From Theileria orientalis strain Shintoku (Eukaryota > Apicomplexa > Aconoidasida > Piroplasmida > Theileriidae): DNA of 64,000 nt. The notes beneath the pieces were generated by a model, which was given only the letters and a program-made list of their open reading frames with translations, did no database searches and was not told where the DNA came from. Location: assembly GCF_000740895.1 (NCBI RefSeq), contig NC_025262.1, positions 1,232,001 to 1,296,000 on the forward strand, read 5' to 3'. Below are positions 50,399-63,100 of this stretch, in pieces. Position 1 is the stretch's first letter, and each line of letters begins with the position of its first letter. The translations under genes were made by a program, and so were the position numbers.

Positions 50399-52228
50399 TC
50401 AGGTCCAGCCTATGAAGTTGGAGAACAAGATGATGCCCACGAAGCACAGTGTTATGTGATATAGAAATATTGCAGTGGACACTCCCCTGAACTTGTTTGA
50501 GTAAATGTTGTTTATGACGATTGAAAACTGTAATAGGTATTGAATTAGGCACAGCGACTGCCTGAATAAGATTTGAACGTGCGAAAATAGTAAAAATGAA
50601 CTCATCGTTATTATCAAGTGTATTAATAACCAGAACTCGCACGTGTTTAGTGCGTTGTAGACGGCCATTAGCTTTATAAAGGTGCCGACGCCTCTGCGCC
50701 TCGTGTGGCCGGTGGTAGTGCTCAAAGCCTCCTTACAGAGGTTACAATAGTATACAGCTGCTTGGTGTATGTACATTATGATAACTACGATGGTCGGAAG
50801 CGTGTAGAGTAGGTGTACTGCGTTTTCCACTGAGCTGAACGAGTAGAACAGCTTTACTCCCCAGTAGCGCTTCTGCACGTACTTGTAAACTGACGGGAGC
50901 CTCCAGTTACACCACGGCCTCTCGTAGTCATCTTCTAGCTTATTAAACAGTGATTTGAAATTGGTAAAAACATATTCACTGCCACTGCCACTGCCACTAC
51001 TACTCGGTTTAATATTCATAACACTGATAATCGACTTAAATAAGCCAAGTAAATATTTGTCGAATCTGGACAAAGCCGCGAATTCCTTCAAGTTTAACTT
51101 GTCGCAGTACAGTAGGTATCCGTAGAGCTGTATTAAAATGAACGGCACCATTATTGTCAACAAGTATAGAAAGCTTTTAAACCAGTGTACAAGTGTGCAT
51201 ATTGCCAATTTAAACAGCGAATTCGTCCTCTTTAACTTTCCAAAGTCCTTTTTTGTCATTCCGCACTTTTTATATATATACGATACAAGCGGACATGTGT
51301 TCAGGGTGTAAAAAAACAGTGGTACTATGAGTAAAGTACTGTTTGAGCGTATGAAACAGCTGATGAATATGAGTAAAACCACAAGTAGCTCCCTAAATAT
51401 TCCCAACTTTGCTTCATGTGACTTCAGAAAGAGCAAAATTACTGAATAATTGAGAATTGAGTACACGGGCTCTGTGTATACGGCGGTCGTAAATATGAAT
51501 CCTGGAGATACGTTGTATGCAAAGCAGCTGAAATAACCGATTCTTTCTATTTCGTAGCTTGCCAATTTAAACTTGGTCAATTTTTTGTTAGAGTTTTTAA
51601 CATATGTAAATGCTCTAAATGACAGCATTTTAACAATGATCAGGTATACTAATACACAGTTTAGAACGCAAAGAACGTTATTTAACACTACGCCTACGAG
51701 GGTCAGAACCAACACTTCTTCAACATTGCCAACATGTGTAAACTTAGAAGCGACATATAAACCTAATTTTGCAACCAATTTAATAATAAGGGGGAAGAAG
51801 GGGAAGAAGGCGCACGAATCCATAGATGTGTATACTAAATTGTTCAGGCTGCTGTGCAAAAACCGTTCCGCGTCCCAGCTGGTAAATGGAATCAATTTTA
51901 ACCAATTTCTATTCAATTTTTCAAATTCATTTCCACCATCTAAATCCTTTCGAGCGTTTTTAAAAAACCCAAAAAAAGTTGTGACAGGGAACTTGTATTC
52001 TCCCGTCAAATATGACCTGGATTTAACAGAGTGTACCTCTTCATCCTGCGCATCATCGTGGTCGTTTACGCCTTTTAAATTGAGGAAATTTAAGTTATAT
52101 TGATATCTTGGAACGGCCAACTTGGGGAAGTTTGAAATGTATAAGGTATAGGTAACTAGAATTGCCCTAAGTACTACACAAGTCAAAACGACCCTCAAGA
52201 TTCCACTGTTTTTCCTCAGTTTTGGCAT
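50399..52228 (-). CDS. PIGV: GPI mannosyltransferase 2 (PIG-V)
   Basis: Single exon, 609 aa, polytopic. Family motifs: TSWDAERFL in the first lumenal loop, FPFFPLIIK, CFAYNVSPGFIFTTAVYTEPVYS, CFIRSNSTLL, and near the C-terminus RPWCNWRLPSVYKYVQKRYWGVKLFYSF followed by hydrophobic segments. PIG-V adds the second mannose to the GPI precursor in the ER lumen using dolichol-phosphate mannose. The gene is convergent with the Lys-rich secreted protein, with about 300 bases between the stops. GPI anchors hold the main surface antigens of these parasites, so the step is expected to be needed. Confidence 0.9.
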   Translation of the reverse strand: MPKLRKNSGILRVVLTCVVLRAILVTYTLYISNFPKLAVPRYQYNLNFLNLKGVNDHDDAQDEEVHSVKSRSYLTGEYKFPVTTFFGFFKNARKDLDGGNEFEKLNRNWLKLIPFTSWDAERFLHSSLNNLVYTSMDSCAFFPFFPLIIKLVAKLGLYVASKFTHVGNVEEVLVLTLVGVVLNNVLCVLNCVLVYLIIVKMLSFRAFTYVKNSNKKLTKFKLASYEIERIGYFSCFAYNVSPGFIFTTAVYTEPVYSILNYSVILLFLKSHEAKLGIFRELLVVLLIFISCFIRSNSTLLIVPLFFYTLNTCPLVSYIYKKCGMTKKDFGKLKRTNSLFKLAICTLVHWFKSFLYLLTIMVPFILIQLYGYLLYCDKLNLKEFAALSRFDKYLLGLFKSIISVMNIKPSSSGSGSGSEYVFTNFKSLFNKLEDDYERPWCNWRLPSVYKYVQKRYWGVKLFYSFSSVENAVHLLYTLPTIVVIIMYIHQAAVYYCNLCKEALSTTTGHTRRRGVGTFIKLMAVYNALNTCEFWLLIHLIITMSSFLLFSHVQILFRQSLCLIQYLLQFSIVINNIYSNKFRGVSTAIFLYHITLCFVGIILFSNFIGWT

Positions 52229-52452
52229 TTTTAACTAATGTGTAGGTTTATAAATCATTATGACCATTTTTTTCATATATATTTAAAAACGATGAGAGTG
52301 GAATTAGTTTTATAAAATGGAAATAGTAATTGTGTACCTCATAAGAATAATTGTAATGATTATGTGTTTATCTATAAAATAATTTTTTTATTATGTAAAA
52401 TAGAAATTTATTTTGTAAAATAGTCGACTTTGTAAAATAAAAAAGTATAAAA

Positions 52453-55400
52453 ATGAATACCAAAGACGAAAGATTGTTTTTATCACTTTTTGAAAAATTG
52501 GTGGAGGATAAAAATAATTCTAAGTATATTAATAGTATAATAGAATTTATTGATGCTCGAAATAGTCTTAATGTAAAAAATCAAGTTAATGGAGATGCCG
52601 AAGACCAAAAAGATCCAAAATCAAGCAGCAAAGGGAAGGAAATAATAAAAAATAGAAAGTATTTGTATAAGCTAGTGAAAAATGAAGATGAATATCTGCA
52701 ATACACACTGGATAGGCTCTTGAAAGGAATAAGTTCTGGAGCGAAGAATAGCAGAAGCGGCTTTGGCAATTGTTTGGGCAAAGTGCTGAAAAAATACGAA
52801 GATTCCATAGACTTTGATAACCTAATTAAGCAGTTCTTGAGTGTGTACTCCTCGACCAGCGAATTTGTACTAAACAAGCAAGTAAAATGTAAGTATCGGC
52901 AACAACAAAGTACCTAGTGTATAAAGATTGATAACAATTCTATAGACATATACCTGGGAAGACTGGAAATAATATCGCAATTGCAGAAGTTGAATTACTT
53001 CCGAAACCATAGAGTAAGTTAAATAGTGATAAGGAAACGTGTAGACGGAACACACGGAGAAGATAGTCGGATATTTATTGGAAGCATACAGCATTAAGAC
53101 GTATTTACAAGATTCATCGATGATTCTGCTAATGATGGTACTGTCGGATCTCCACAACGGGTACGGGAATTATAAAGCGATTAAATATATAAGTTGTGAC
53201 TAGTGAGTAGTTATTGGTGGTAGCCTAAAATGGTAAGATAATTAATTGGTAGGAATGAGGAAGCGTACGAATCGGTAAAGAGGAAGTTTAATTTAAAAGA
53301 TAATAACCCATCGATGATGTCAATGAGTTTGTTCATAAGCAGTCTTGATAGTAATATGAGTGGATTTAGCAAAGGAGATGGTGGTGAAGGAACTGGCAGT
53401 GAAGGAACTGGCCTTGAAGAAGATGGAATGATAGAAGATGAAGTGTTGCTCAGAGGACTCGACGAAATGAAAAACGGTTATCCAATACTGAGCGTGTACA
53501 TATACTTTCTAGTGGAGAGAATGAAGAAGGATGAGAAGTTGTTCGAAAAGGCAGTGAACACGTTGAACTATATGATGGAAAGTAGCAGCTTCAATGCAGT
53601 GAAGGTGGCGTTGATCACGCAGGCGATAGCGATCTTTGAAGTAAAAAATGAACACATGCTAAAAAAAGTGTTTGAAAAGTTGAACGTGTGCCTGAAAACA
53701 GTGGTAAAGTACTATAGATACGCAAACAGCACAAACATTAAAAAGTTTGTCAACGGATACATAACAATGTTGTCGAATATGTTCAGGGAGGGATTATTGA
53801 GTAATAAGGAAGGATTTAACGCATACGAATATGTGTATAGCAGCCTGAGTAAGATGGAAGAAATACCAGAAGAAGTAACAGCGTACGTGGAGATGCACAA
53901 AAGGCTGTTTAGTGAATTCTTAAAAAGAGTTGATAGTGGAAGGTTAGATGGAATTAAAGAGGACGATGGGAATGCCGATGAGAATGATAGAGTAAAGTCG
54001 TTAGAATCGCGAATAAGATACGAATTGCTGATGAAAATAGGAGAGTGCGTAAGCGTAAACAACATAAGCATTTTGAATCCAGTGGTTAAATCAATAATGT
54101 TCTCAATATCGCAGCACAGTGTCGACGACAAAGAAGAATTAGATCGAAGTGAAATCGGTGCTGAAATTAAGAAAGTTGACATAAAAAATGAGAAAAGGAA
54201 AGGAAGTGGTACCAGGGGAGCAGCTAAAGCTGATGGTAAAGTGGAAATGAAGAGGTCGAGAGAGTCAGGTGTGTCCAGGAGGAATGAAAGTTTATGTCAG
54301 AAGCTGTTGGAGGAATTGAAGAGAGATGAGAAAAAGTTTAAATATGTGCTATATTTAGTTAAGTTGCTTATAATTGACAACTTTTATAATTTAAAGATAC
54401 TGTCAAAGTATATCAGTAATGAATATAAACTAGGAGTAAGAAGTGAGAGGTGTGGTACCGAAATGAGTAGAGAAGATATGGAGGAGGATGGTGCTGACAG
54501 TGATATTGAAGATGATAGCAATGTTAAGGATGGACAAGGCGCTGAGGAGATGGGAGAGGTAGAAGGTGGAAATAAGCAAGACGAAGTGTATGAATTGTAT
54601 GCCACGTTGCTGGTAAAGTATTTGGGGAATTTGGAGAATAAATTCAATAAGCTGGGTGTAAATGAGTTGAATAACTACTATACAATACTAGTGTCACAAG
54701 TAAACGCACTTTACGAGGAGGAGGTGAATGCTGAGACGGATGATAGTGTGTTGAATGTAAGGAATAGGTTTTTGCTACTAGTTAAAACAGCGACCACAAA
54801 GTACAACTGTGCCACGGATGTGGATGATAAAAGGACACTGATGAACTTGATAGTGATGATATCAGTGTGTGTGTACTTGGTGCTACGGGTAAGAGAGGAC
54901 GTGGAAGAAGATAGGATGTTCTTGGACTATTTTGGTCACCTGTACAAATATGTCAACAACAACGAAGTGTCAGAGGAAGAAAGGAGACAGTTACACTATT
55001 TAACTGTGAACTACAAGTTCAATAACAGGATTGGTGCAGGAACATTGACAACATTGGCACCAACAACAACAACAGCAGCAAATCCTGAGGTAAGAGGTAA
55101 GCAATTGGAAAGTATGTTCGAGTTGGTAAATGGATTAGTGTGGAGACTAGTATCTGAAGAATTAGATGAAGAATTCTGTAAAAAGATACTTAAAACGACG
55201 TTAACGTGTGATTTAAATGTAATAAAGAGTTTGTCAAAGGTAGATTATAGTACAGATGATTCCAGTGAGGAAGATGATGACGATGACATGGACGAAGATG
55301 AACAGGACGAAGATGAACAGGACGAGGATGAATCCGAAGTTGATGAAGAGGACGAAGAGGAAGAACAGGATAACCAGAAAGAGTTGGAGGAACAGGAAAA

Positions 55401-56928
55401 CCAGAAAGAGTTGGAGGAACAGGATAACGATGAATCAGACGATGACTTAGAGGAGGAAGAAGAAGACGACGATGTACTTTTGAATGATTATGATAAAATA
55501 TATGATGAGTTGACGACAAAATCAGAATTCACTTTTGACAGGAAAAAAATTAAAGAGGAACATAGCGTAAAAGGAGAACAACATGGAATAAAGGAAGCAG
55601 GATATAGTTTATTATTAAACGTAGTAGAAAATGATAACAGCAGTGGTCGTGACGAGCACAGGTTAGAAAGAGTGATGAGCTTAACTGATTTGCTAGAGTT
55701 ATTGGATGACTACGTAAAGTCAACTAAGTTTAATTATAACAGTAAAATAAGTAAGTTGATAAGGGAATTAGCAAAAGTAAAGCAAGTGGCTGTTGTCAGT
55801 GTTCAGAATAAAGAAGAATTGCTTAAGAGTAAAAGAAGCAAGAGAACTAATCTTGGCAGTAACAATAACAATAACAATAAAACTCGTGGTGATAACAATA
55901 ACAATAAAACTCGTGGTGATAACAATAACAATAAAGAACAGGATTTTGATGTTGATGGCAATGTTGAGATGATAAATAAAATAATACAGATACTATTGTA
56001 TAATAAGAACAGCAGAGGTGTGCTGGTGAATGTAGTTGAAATAATGAGTAAAATAGTAAAAAACAGTAAATTGATGACAGTGATAGTCAACTATATGGTA
56101 TTTTTAGTGTTGACGAAGAGAACTAACGTAAATGTGAATACGTTGGTGGAGTTGTATAAAAAGTACGAATGTGTGCTAAACATGTTTAAGATATTGCAAG
56201 TGTTGAGTAAAAATGTGATGAAATCGCAGTTATTGGTATTCACTTCGAGAGTAATTGAAATGAACAAGTACTACAATAAAGAAGGAGCGGACTTGGAAGA
56301 GTACATAAGTAAAGTGGGATCAGGTAACTTTAGAGAGTACATGAGCGGTAAGGATGTAAAAGAGGATTTGAACGTGTTGTTAAACCACGTGATGCAGTTC
56401 AGTGAAACATCGACAATAGTGGAATCACCCGAGTTAACGACATCAGAGTCAGTATCTTCGGCGCTAGAGCCAGAAAGTGGCAACTCACCAAAAAGAGTTA
56501 AAATAGACGAAAACAGAAAGAAAAACAGGGGCGAATACAGCAGTCAGTACGTGAAGGCAATAGTAGTGAGTATCAACACAATGTATCACTACGTGAATAA
56601 GTACGGCATCAACGATAACAGTGCTAATCACAGCAGTATTAACAGTGGTAAAACCGATAACATTGGTACGACTGACAATAAGAATAAGAATAAAACCGAT
56701 AACAGTGGTAAAAGTAGCAAGAATAACGATAAGAATAAGAACAATAAGAACTATAACAGTAGTAAAACCGATAACAGTGGTAAAAGTGGCAAAAGTAGCA
56801 ACATTAACAACGGTTGCCAGGAAACAATCAGTGGAACTGGTGAAATATTTAGTAAGATAAAGGCGAAGGTAGCGTCAATACAACATAAGCAACTTAAAAA
56901 GTACTTTAACAATATAGCAATAAGATAA
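52453..56928 (+). CDS. POL5/MYBBP1A family protein (DNA polymerase phi-like), nucleolar
   Basis: Model: join(52453..52888, 52946..53013, 53045..53160, 53253..56928), 1431 aa. Introns of 57, 31 and 92 nt keep frame. The N-terminal part has the family hallmark LQYTLDRLLKGISSGAKNSRSGFGNCLGKVL, followed by HEAT-like helices (IVGYLLEAYSIKTYLQD, MILLMMVLSDLHN). A long acidic segment (about 880-970, runs of Asp/Glu with EDEQDE and ELEEQ repeats) follows, as in yeast Pol5 and MYBBP1A. The C-terminus is helical with Asn/Lys/Ser-rich inserts (NNNNKTRGD and GKSSKNNDK repeats). Despite the name, these are rRNA transcription and ribosome-assembly proteins, not polymerases. It is longer than yeast Pol5 (about 1020 aa), mainly through low-complexity inserts. 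Confidence 0.85.
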
Positions 56929-57017
56929 ATTGATCACTAATAGCTCACTGTATGTCTTTACACACTAGGATATGTACACGAATACTTTTATGGATGCATT
57001 TAAATACAAAAAGCACA

Positions 57018-58640
57018 TTAGGCGTGTGTTGAGTTTTCAGGTAATTTCATGTAGTAAATACCCTCATCAGAATTGAACGAAATCAAATTCTTATAACTGA
57101 CTACATTGTAACTCCAACCTAAAAATAAGTAATTATATTGAGTCAGTGAATAACTAGGTATGATCAAAGCATATAACTGCACAGCTAAGTGAGTAAAGCA
57201 GTATAAACGGTATGCATAGGTATTAAATCAACTATATAAGTATTTGATGAACTAATAAATAGTTAGTTAAAAATATACATAGTTAGTTAAAAATATACGT
57301 AGTTAGTTGACGTACCAATTTCAAATGTTGATGGATATAGGTTAAAAGTGTGTAATATATCCAAGTTTGAATTGACCAGGTTCAGAGTGCTGTTTTTATT
57401 CAACATGATAAAATAATCTTCAAACTCAGAATTGATGCTTAAAATGTCATGTTTCAGAGTTTTACGCTTCTAAAATGTAATGCATTGGTGAAGCGAGCTG
57501 ATAACTAGCGTGAATATGTTCTAACTACCAACTAAAGGTGTATAGGGAAACTGACTACGGAGCCGACAGTGGTAACAAAACCTACGTGTAAGCAATTGTC
57601 CTCTCTATTGTACAGTAGAATCGTTAGAAGATCACAAACTACAACTATATAGCGGCTCCATAATTTACACATTGTGATTAGGTAAATCTTCTTCTCCTTT
57701 AGAACAAGTTCATTCATCACTTGCAAGCCGCTGTCGTCGCACCTGGTGTTGAAATGAGTGTCTCGGTTGTACACACTCGCTCCTTTCAAGTGTACCTTGT
57801 AGACGCCTATCAACTTCTCATGCTTATCTTCGTAATTGAAGCTGGTGGTTGAAATGTACGGGAACTGAAATGATAAAATGTTGCTGTTGATGATTGACTT
57901 GTTGTTCAAGAGGTGTATTTCACTGTTGGTCAAATTTATTAGTACAATTCCCTTTATTGAGGACACAAGGACAAATTTGTCGTCCTGTATGACTTGTTTA
58001 AAGCCTAAGTTAATAATTAGTTAGTGTGCGTAATAGTTGTGAGTTATATTGATAATTGCTGCCCGCATAACTAGTTAACGTCAACGAAATAGCAACTACA
58101 GTAGAGTAACACACCTTTGATGGTTGAGCTGGTCAAATGCAGAGAACACTGGCTTAAGACCTTATAGTTTACAGTGTCGTAAATCATCAAGTAGCTTGTG
58201 CCAATTAAGCAAACTAGAGTGTTCTCGTTTACAAACACGCTGTACACAGGCTCGTCGCTGTAGGTGGCGAATACTGAGTATCTTCCGCCCTCGAGATCAC
58301 TCTCGTCTTTTATGTTACAATTTTTGCTGCCATTAGTGTCATTTTTACTACTAATGCTGCAGGAGTCGGCTGGGTTTGACTCCACATCCCGCGGGCTATC
58401 CTCCACCTCGACGGGAATAACTACGTGGTTTACTTCCTTGTTTCCAGAATAATCTGATTTTGATTTATAAGGGCTCCCTGATGCCTTATTTGAATCAGCT
58501 TTTTGTGGAAAAAGGTAGGTTGAAATGCGCCCTAAGGCTGTTCCTGCTGCGATACCTTCTGGGCCGATCCAGTGGGACAAAACTGGATCTCCCATCAGGG
58601 ATTCCAAAACTAATTTTGGTTTTACTCGATTAGTTTTCAT
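57018..58640 (-). CDS. Unknown protein with beta-propeller-like sequence
   Basis: Model: complement(join(57018..57118, 57316..57469, 57559..58004, 58115..58640)), about 408 aa. The exon 2 donor could instead lie at 57585 (same phase, 9 residues fewer). After an N-terminal region with a Ser/Asn/Lys-rich insert, the protein alternates short strands of the type EPVYSVFVNENTLVCLIGTSYLMIYD, DKFVLVSSIKGIVLINL, IYLITMCKLWSRYIVVVCDLLTILLY. This spacing suggests WD-like propeller blades, though clear WD dipeptides are lacking. The C-terminal exons continue the pattern (DYFIMLNKNSTLNLVN, NLISFNSDEGIYYMKL). No leader or membrane segment is seen. Function unknown. Confidence 0.6.
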
Positions 58641-58954
58641 TTTAAATTCGTATACAACAGTTTAGAATCATCTTATTTCAGATAAGCAAGTAAATGATTT
58701 AAAATGTGTACTGGTTGTACTTATGCAACTATAATACAAAATAAGCCTAAAATACATGAAATAGAATACAAGTTATTTAAAAATATACACAATGGGTAAC
58801 CTGAGTGGCCATTGGCTTTTATTAAATTACAACGGATACGGATGGGGGTCAAGTACACAAAATTACAAGCAACAAACAAATATTTAGTAAAAATATTAAC
58901 AGAAACAGCTGATTATAAAAATATGGTTGGAAACAAATCGGTTTGAATATTAAT
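58641..58954. other. Intergenic region between two leftward genes
   Basis: 314 AT-rich bases upstream of the propeller-like protein and downstream of BCD1. No gene, RNA or repeat is recognised. Confidence 0.45.
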
Positions 58955-60083
58955 TTACTCTTTCTTTTTGCTAGAATTCTTATAACTTGCCTTTCCAGGG
59001 TCCTTGCTTGCCTCCGTGTGCGTTTTTTCTATTCTGTGGGAGTTAAAGGGTGTGTAAACCTACATTTCATATGACGGAAGATCATCCTTTGAGATTACGT
59101 AGAAGGTTGGGAACTGAAGTTTCATTAATTTTGATCCACTTCCATTTCCTAATTAGCTAGCTAAATTGGCAATACTAACATCCGATACAGTCATATTTTC
59201 CAAGTTTTTCAATATTGAGTCCTCCAAGTTACATTTGTAGTATTTGTAAGAGTTAGACTTAGCCGGTATGTGCCTCAACAGTATGGATACGTCATCTGTA
59301 TATTATTATCGGTATTGTTAAGTTTATGTGAATAACAAAAGTACCCAAGGTGTATTCGTTGGATAGGTTTTTGTATTTAGTGGACTTGGACAAGTTGCCT
59401 CTCAAAGTGTTATAGCATTCCTCCAGAGTGGAAAGTTCGTCAAAACTGAATTAAAATATAAAAAACAATTAAGAAGGTGATAGTTGATCGATATTTATGT
59501 GAAATATAAGCAATTAAACAGATGTTTGTATAAGTAACTATCTGAGCATATATGTGTGTGTGTGAATACATAGTTGACTGACTTATGGTCGATAAAATTG
59601 AGCTGCTGTTTTAAAAATGACCATTCTACAGTCCACAGAATCCTAGAGTTCTTATGGGTGGTTTTATTTGTCTTATATCGCTTTAATATCAAGGGAGAGT
59701 AGATTAAATTTATTTTCCGACCGACGCAAAGCTTCTTGATCTTCCTGTTTCTGAAAGGTTTATGTTGCATTCATAAACTATGCGTACCTGGAATCTGTGA
59801 TTAGGGGCTTTAAAAACGATCGCGATGTCGACTCGAGCCTATTGGAAACAGTATCCAGAAAGTGGCAGTCACTGGTGATGACATCTACATCTATTTTGTT
59901 CCTTCCGACGTATTTTACAGGGTTCCTTCTATTTGGCTTGCGATTAGAGCTGTTTTCACCTTTGCTAGTGGAGCAATTGTGTGATTTAGTGCATTCGAGT
60001 GAACAAGTGAGAAGGAGGCAAGCGGGACATTTATATTTGGATTCCTTCCTGCAAACTGCACACAAATTCATTATAAAATACAT
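58955..60083 (-). CDS. BCD1/ZNHIT6-like box C/D snoRNP assembly factor
   Basis: Model: complement(join(58955..59033, 59064..59113, 59180..59295, 59345..59445, 59583..59750, 59788..60083)), 269 aa; an ATG four codons in (60071) is an equally good start. The N-terminal HIT-type zinc finger reads CAVCRKESKYKCPACLLLTCSLEC then HNC, giving the full set of Cys/His ligands. Exon 2 matches the family core (IKKLCVGRKINLIYSPLILKR, WTVEWSFLKQQLNFIDH). The C-terminal part contains SILLRHIP, DSILKNLENMTVSD and FPTFYVISKDDLP, then a basic tail. BCD1 is needed to stabilise box C/D snoRNAs and hence for rRNA modification. Exon 5 has an alternative upstream acceptor that would break the phase. Confidence 0.85.
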
Positions 60084-60183
60084 AAACTTATTAGTACAAA
60101 ATTATAAACTATAACGAAGGGAAACAGCCGTACAACACTAACAGAAGACTGTATGTAGGGGTGTGTGCACACAGGCTAAAATA

Positions 60184-63100
60184 CTATAAGTGGTTCGCCA
60201 AGTAGTCGTTGATGATGTGGGACTTCTCTTCATCCAGAATGCGGTCGTGGATTATCTTCCTCACTAATCTGTTATTTACATAGTACTTCGCTTCAGAGGC
60301 TACACAGTCAGCCCTGTCGGCAGGCGTGGCAGGGTTACCAGAGTCTTCAGAGTCATCAGCGTGGCCATCAGTGCCAGATTCTGGCGAGTCTTCCTGTGGA
60401 ATAACCAGGTTGAATGCCGTCAGCTTTTTCATGATCTGTTCCTTGTCGTCTTTGCGCTCAGATGAGACGATGGAATCCTGGTAGCCCTCCCTGAATGAGG
60501 CCAACTCGCTCCCCCAGACGCTCTCAACGCTGCTCAGTCCTCCAACGAAGGCACTGCTACCAATGCCACCCACATACTGGTTTGAATTCATAATGGCGGA
60601 CAGCTGCTTCTCAGTGATGGGCTTGTTCAGCAGTATGAGGATCTTGAGTGCGAACAGCTCTCTTGGCTCCAGCTGGTCCAGCTTATATTTAAAGTAGTTG
60701 CTGATCTCCCTGTCCAGGTGCTCAAAGAGCCAGTTCCCATCCCGTACAGCATCAACTCCACCGCTGCTTTCGCCATCCTCCCGAGACTCCTCGTCTAAAC
60801 AGGTCGACTCGCTGTTTAATAAGTAGTTTACGTACTTGAATGTAAAATAGTACAGCCCATTCGTTGTGTTATAGATGGAGTCAACCACCTCATCCCTGCT
60901 CGTCATCTTACTGCTGCTAAACTCTTCACTCGATAACAGGTTCGATATGAGTGTCCTAATTTGTGACTTCGTCAAACTTTCTATGTTGATCGTGTTCTCT
61001 TCATTAGCGTACTCCCCCTGTTCGTTGACACCATTGTCGCTGTCAATACCACTTTCCGATTGGTGGTAACTGTGAATCGGGAGTTCAAAGTTAGTTGTGT
61101 GATTCCTGTGGATTGTGCGGTTTTCTTCCGGGGGACGCTTAAAGTTAATCACCACTGATGTCAGCTCCTTCTTATCATATTCGCACAACCCGCTCTCCCG
61201 TGTACATGGCTCCTTCTCGTGCTCACATGATCTTTTAAGCAGCTTACTTATAAGCCTGTTGTCCTCGACCGTCGGCTTATCGTGCGACGCGTTCACCACC
61301 AGTATTATTGGATAGTGCAGGTTAATTCCCTCCAGCAGGGAGTATATGTATTCACTGACGTTCAGTCTCTCCTTTTCAACCAACAGCAGCAGCTTCTCCT
61401 CAAGTTCATCCTCAAGAAGATCACTACTGGCACCGTTCGTATCATTGGCTATTCTGTTAAGATTGTTGTCAGTATCACTGCAAATACTGTTGGCACTGGT
61501 CTTACTGGCATAAGTGATGCTGCCGTGGCCTCCAGCTCTAACGATACCAATGGTGTCACTTGTTCCAGTACCAAAGTTATCAACACCTGACGCGCCACTC
61601 AGTGAGTTGTACAGGTGCTTTAACACGCTGCTGTTCCCCCTTGCTCTATTGTTGAACAGCAGCGTCAGCAGGTGGTTGTTGTGCTTCAGGTTACTTATTA
61701 CCTTGTTCAGTATGTTCAAATTCCAGTGCAACTTTGGGTCGAGGAGCTCCTTCAACAACTTCACTTCAAACTGCTTGTTGGCCGCCTCCTCACCATCATA
61801 GCCCCCCGCTGACGAACCTCTGTAGCCACCAACCCTTTTCCTATCGCTGCCGTGGCCGTTTTGACTTCCGCTGTTGACAACGTAGTAGTCTGACCTTGTC
61901 GTCGAGTTCGACCATATGTTCACGATGTCCAGTATCAGCAGCTTATATGCGTCCTCGAGATCCGTGTATATCAGCTTATCGTGCTTGTTGTGGTTTATGT
62001 TGAGTATTTTATGCCTACGGTAGAGCCTTTTAAGCCTCTCCATCTGCTCACCAAACGTCCCACCTCCGCCGCCACCTGACGCCGCATCGTCATCGCCATC
62101 GGCTCCAGTGGCCTCCTCTTCACAAAACCCTGTGTTAGCTGCCTCCGATAACAGGTGGTTGATGTAGTAAAACGTCAACTGGTTGTTGTTTGAGTCGTTG
62201 CAGTTAATGAACAGCGTCTTCCCCCTCAGGCTGCTAACCCTGTTCAGTATGTTCATGCGAACTTGATTTATGTTGTACAGTTCATCCAACACTCGCCTTG
62301 CCATTGCGCTATTCAACCCGGGTATGCTCGCGTTGCTACCCTGTACACTCAGTGTTGCTACGTTGATCCTGTCAAAGATGCTACTGCCGCCACTTGCAAT
62401 GCCCAAATTGTCTTTTGCGTTCCTCGTGTTAATGTCGTCGAATATGTGCGTTTTCGGCGTGTTGTACAGCCTTCCTGTCGGTGTATACACATTGAACGTG
62501 TCGCTCTTCCCCTTCAGCTTTATAGGCTCCAGTTCCAACAACTCAATGTACTCTCGCGCCTCATTGTACGTGTTTTCGTCAACCAATATGTTATACAGGT
62601 CCTTCACGCTTCCCAGAGTGCCGCCGCCAGCGCCCGTGGCCACCGTGTTATCCGTACGACTGCTACTGGAGTCACTCATCGACACGTTGTCTGCGGTATC
62701 GGCTGTTTTTCTCGACAACTTCATTGCGTTGCTCATCAACCTAGAGGATATGTTAACGATGTCCCCCAGTGCTGTGTACTCCTTCCTTATGTCGTTTCCC
62801 AGCGTTCCACACCATACTCTTCCCGTGGTGATTCCAATTCCAACGTTGACGTCGATCTTCTTCGTGTCTTTTGCTATCTTGAGTCCACAGAATATTGCTC
62901 TCAGTGCGTCATCTTCGTGGAACAGTGGCGGGAATCCCATGATCATCAGTATCGTCAGCCCCTTGTCGTCCAGGAGCAACTTGTTGATCGAGCCTTCAAA
63001 CGAGTAGCACGCCTTTTGGCATATCTTCATGATCACGTTGATCTTCCTCTCAACCTCCTCCTCACTCAGAAAGCCATGTTCCCACGATTCGCAGTCCATC

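Noticed and set aside
50141..50464. Rightward 107-codon frame starting MSKNAVNWATAQSAAGK
   Set aside because: It overlaps the 3' end of PIG-V on the other strand, resembles no family, and its second half reads as AT-rich non-coding DNA.
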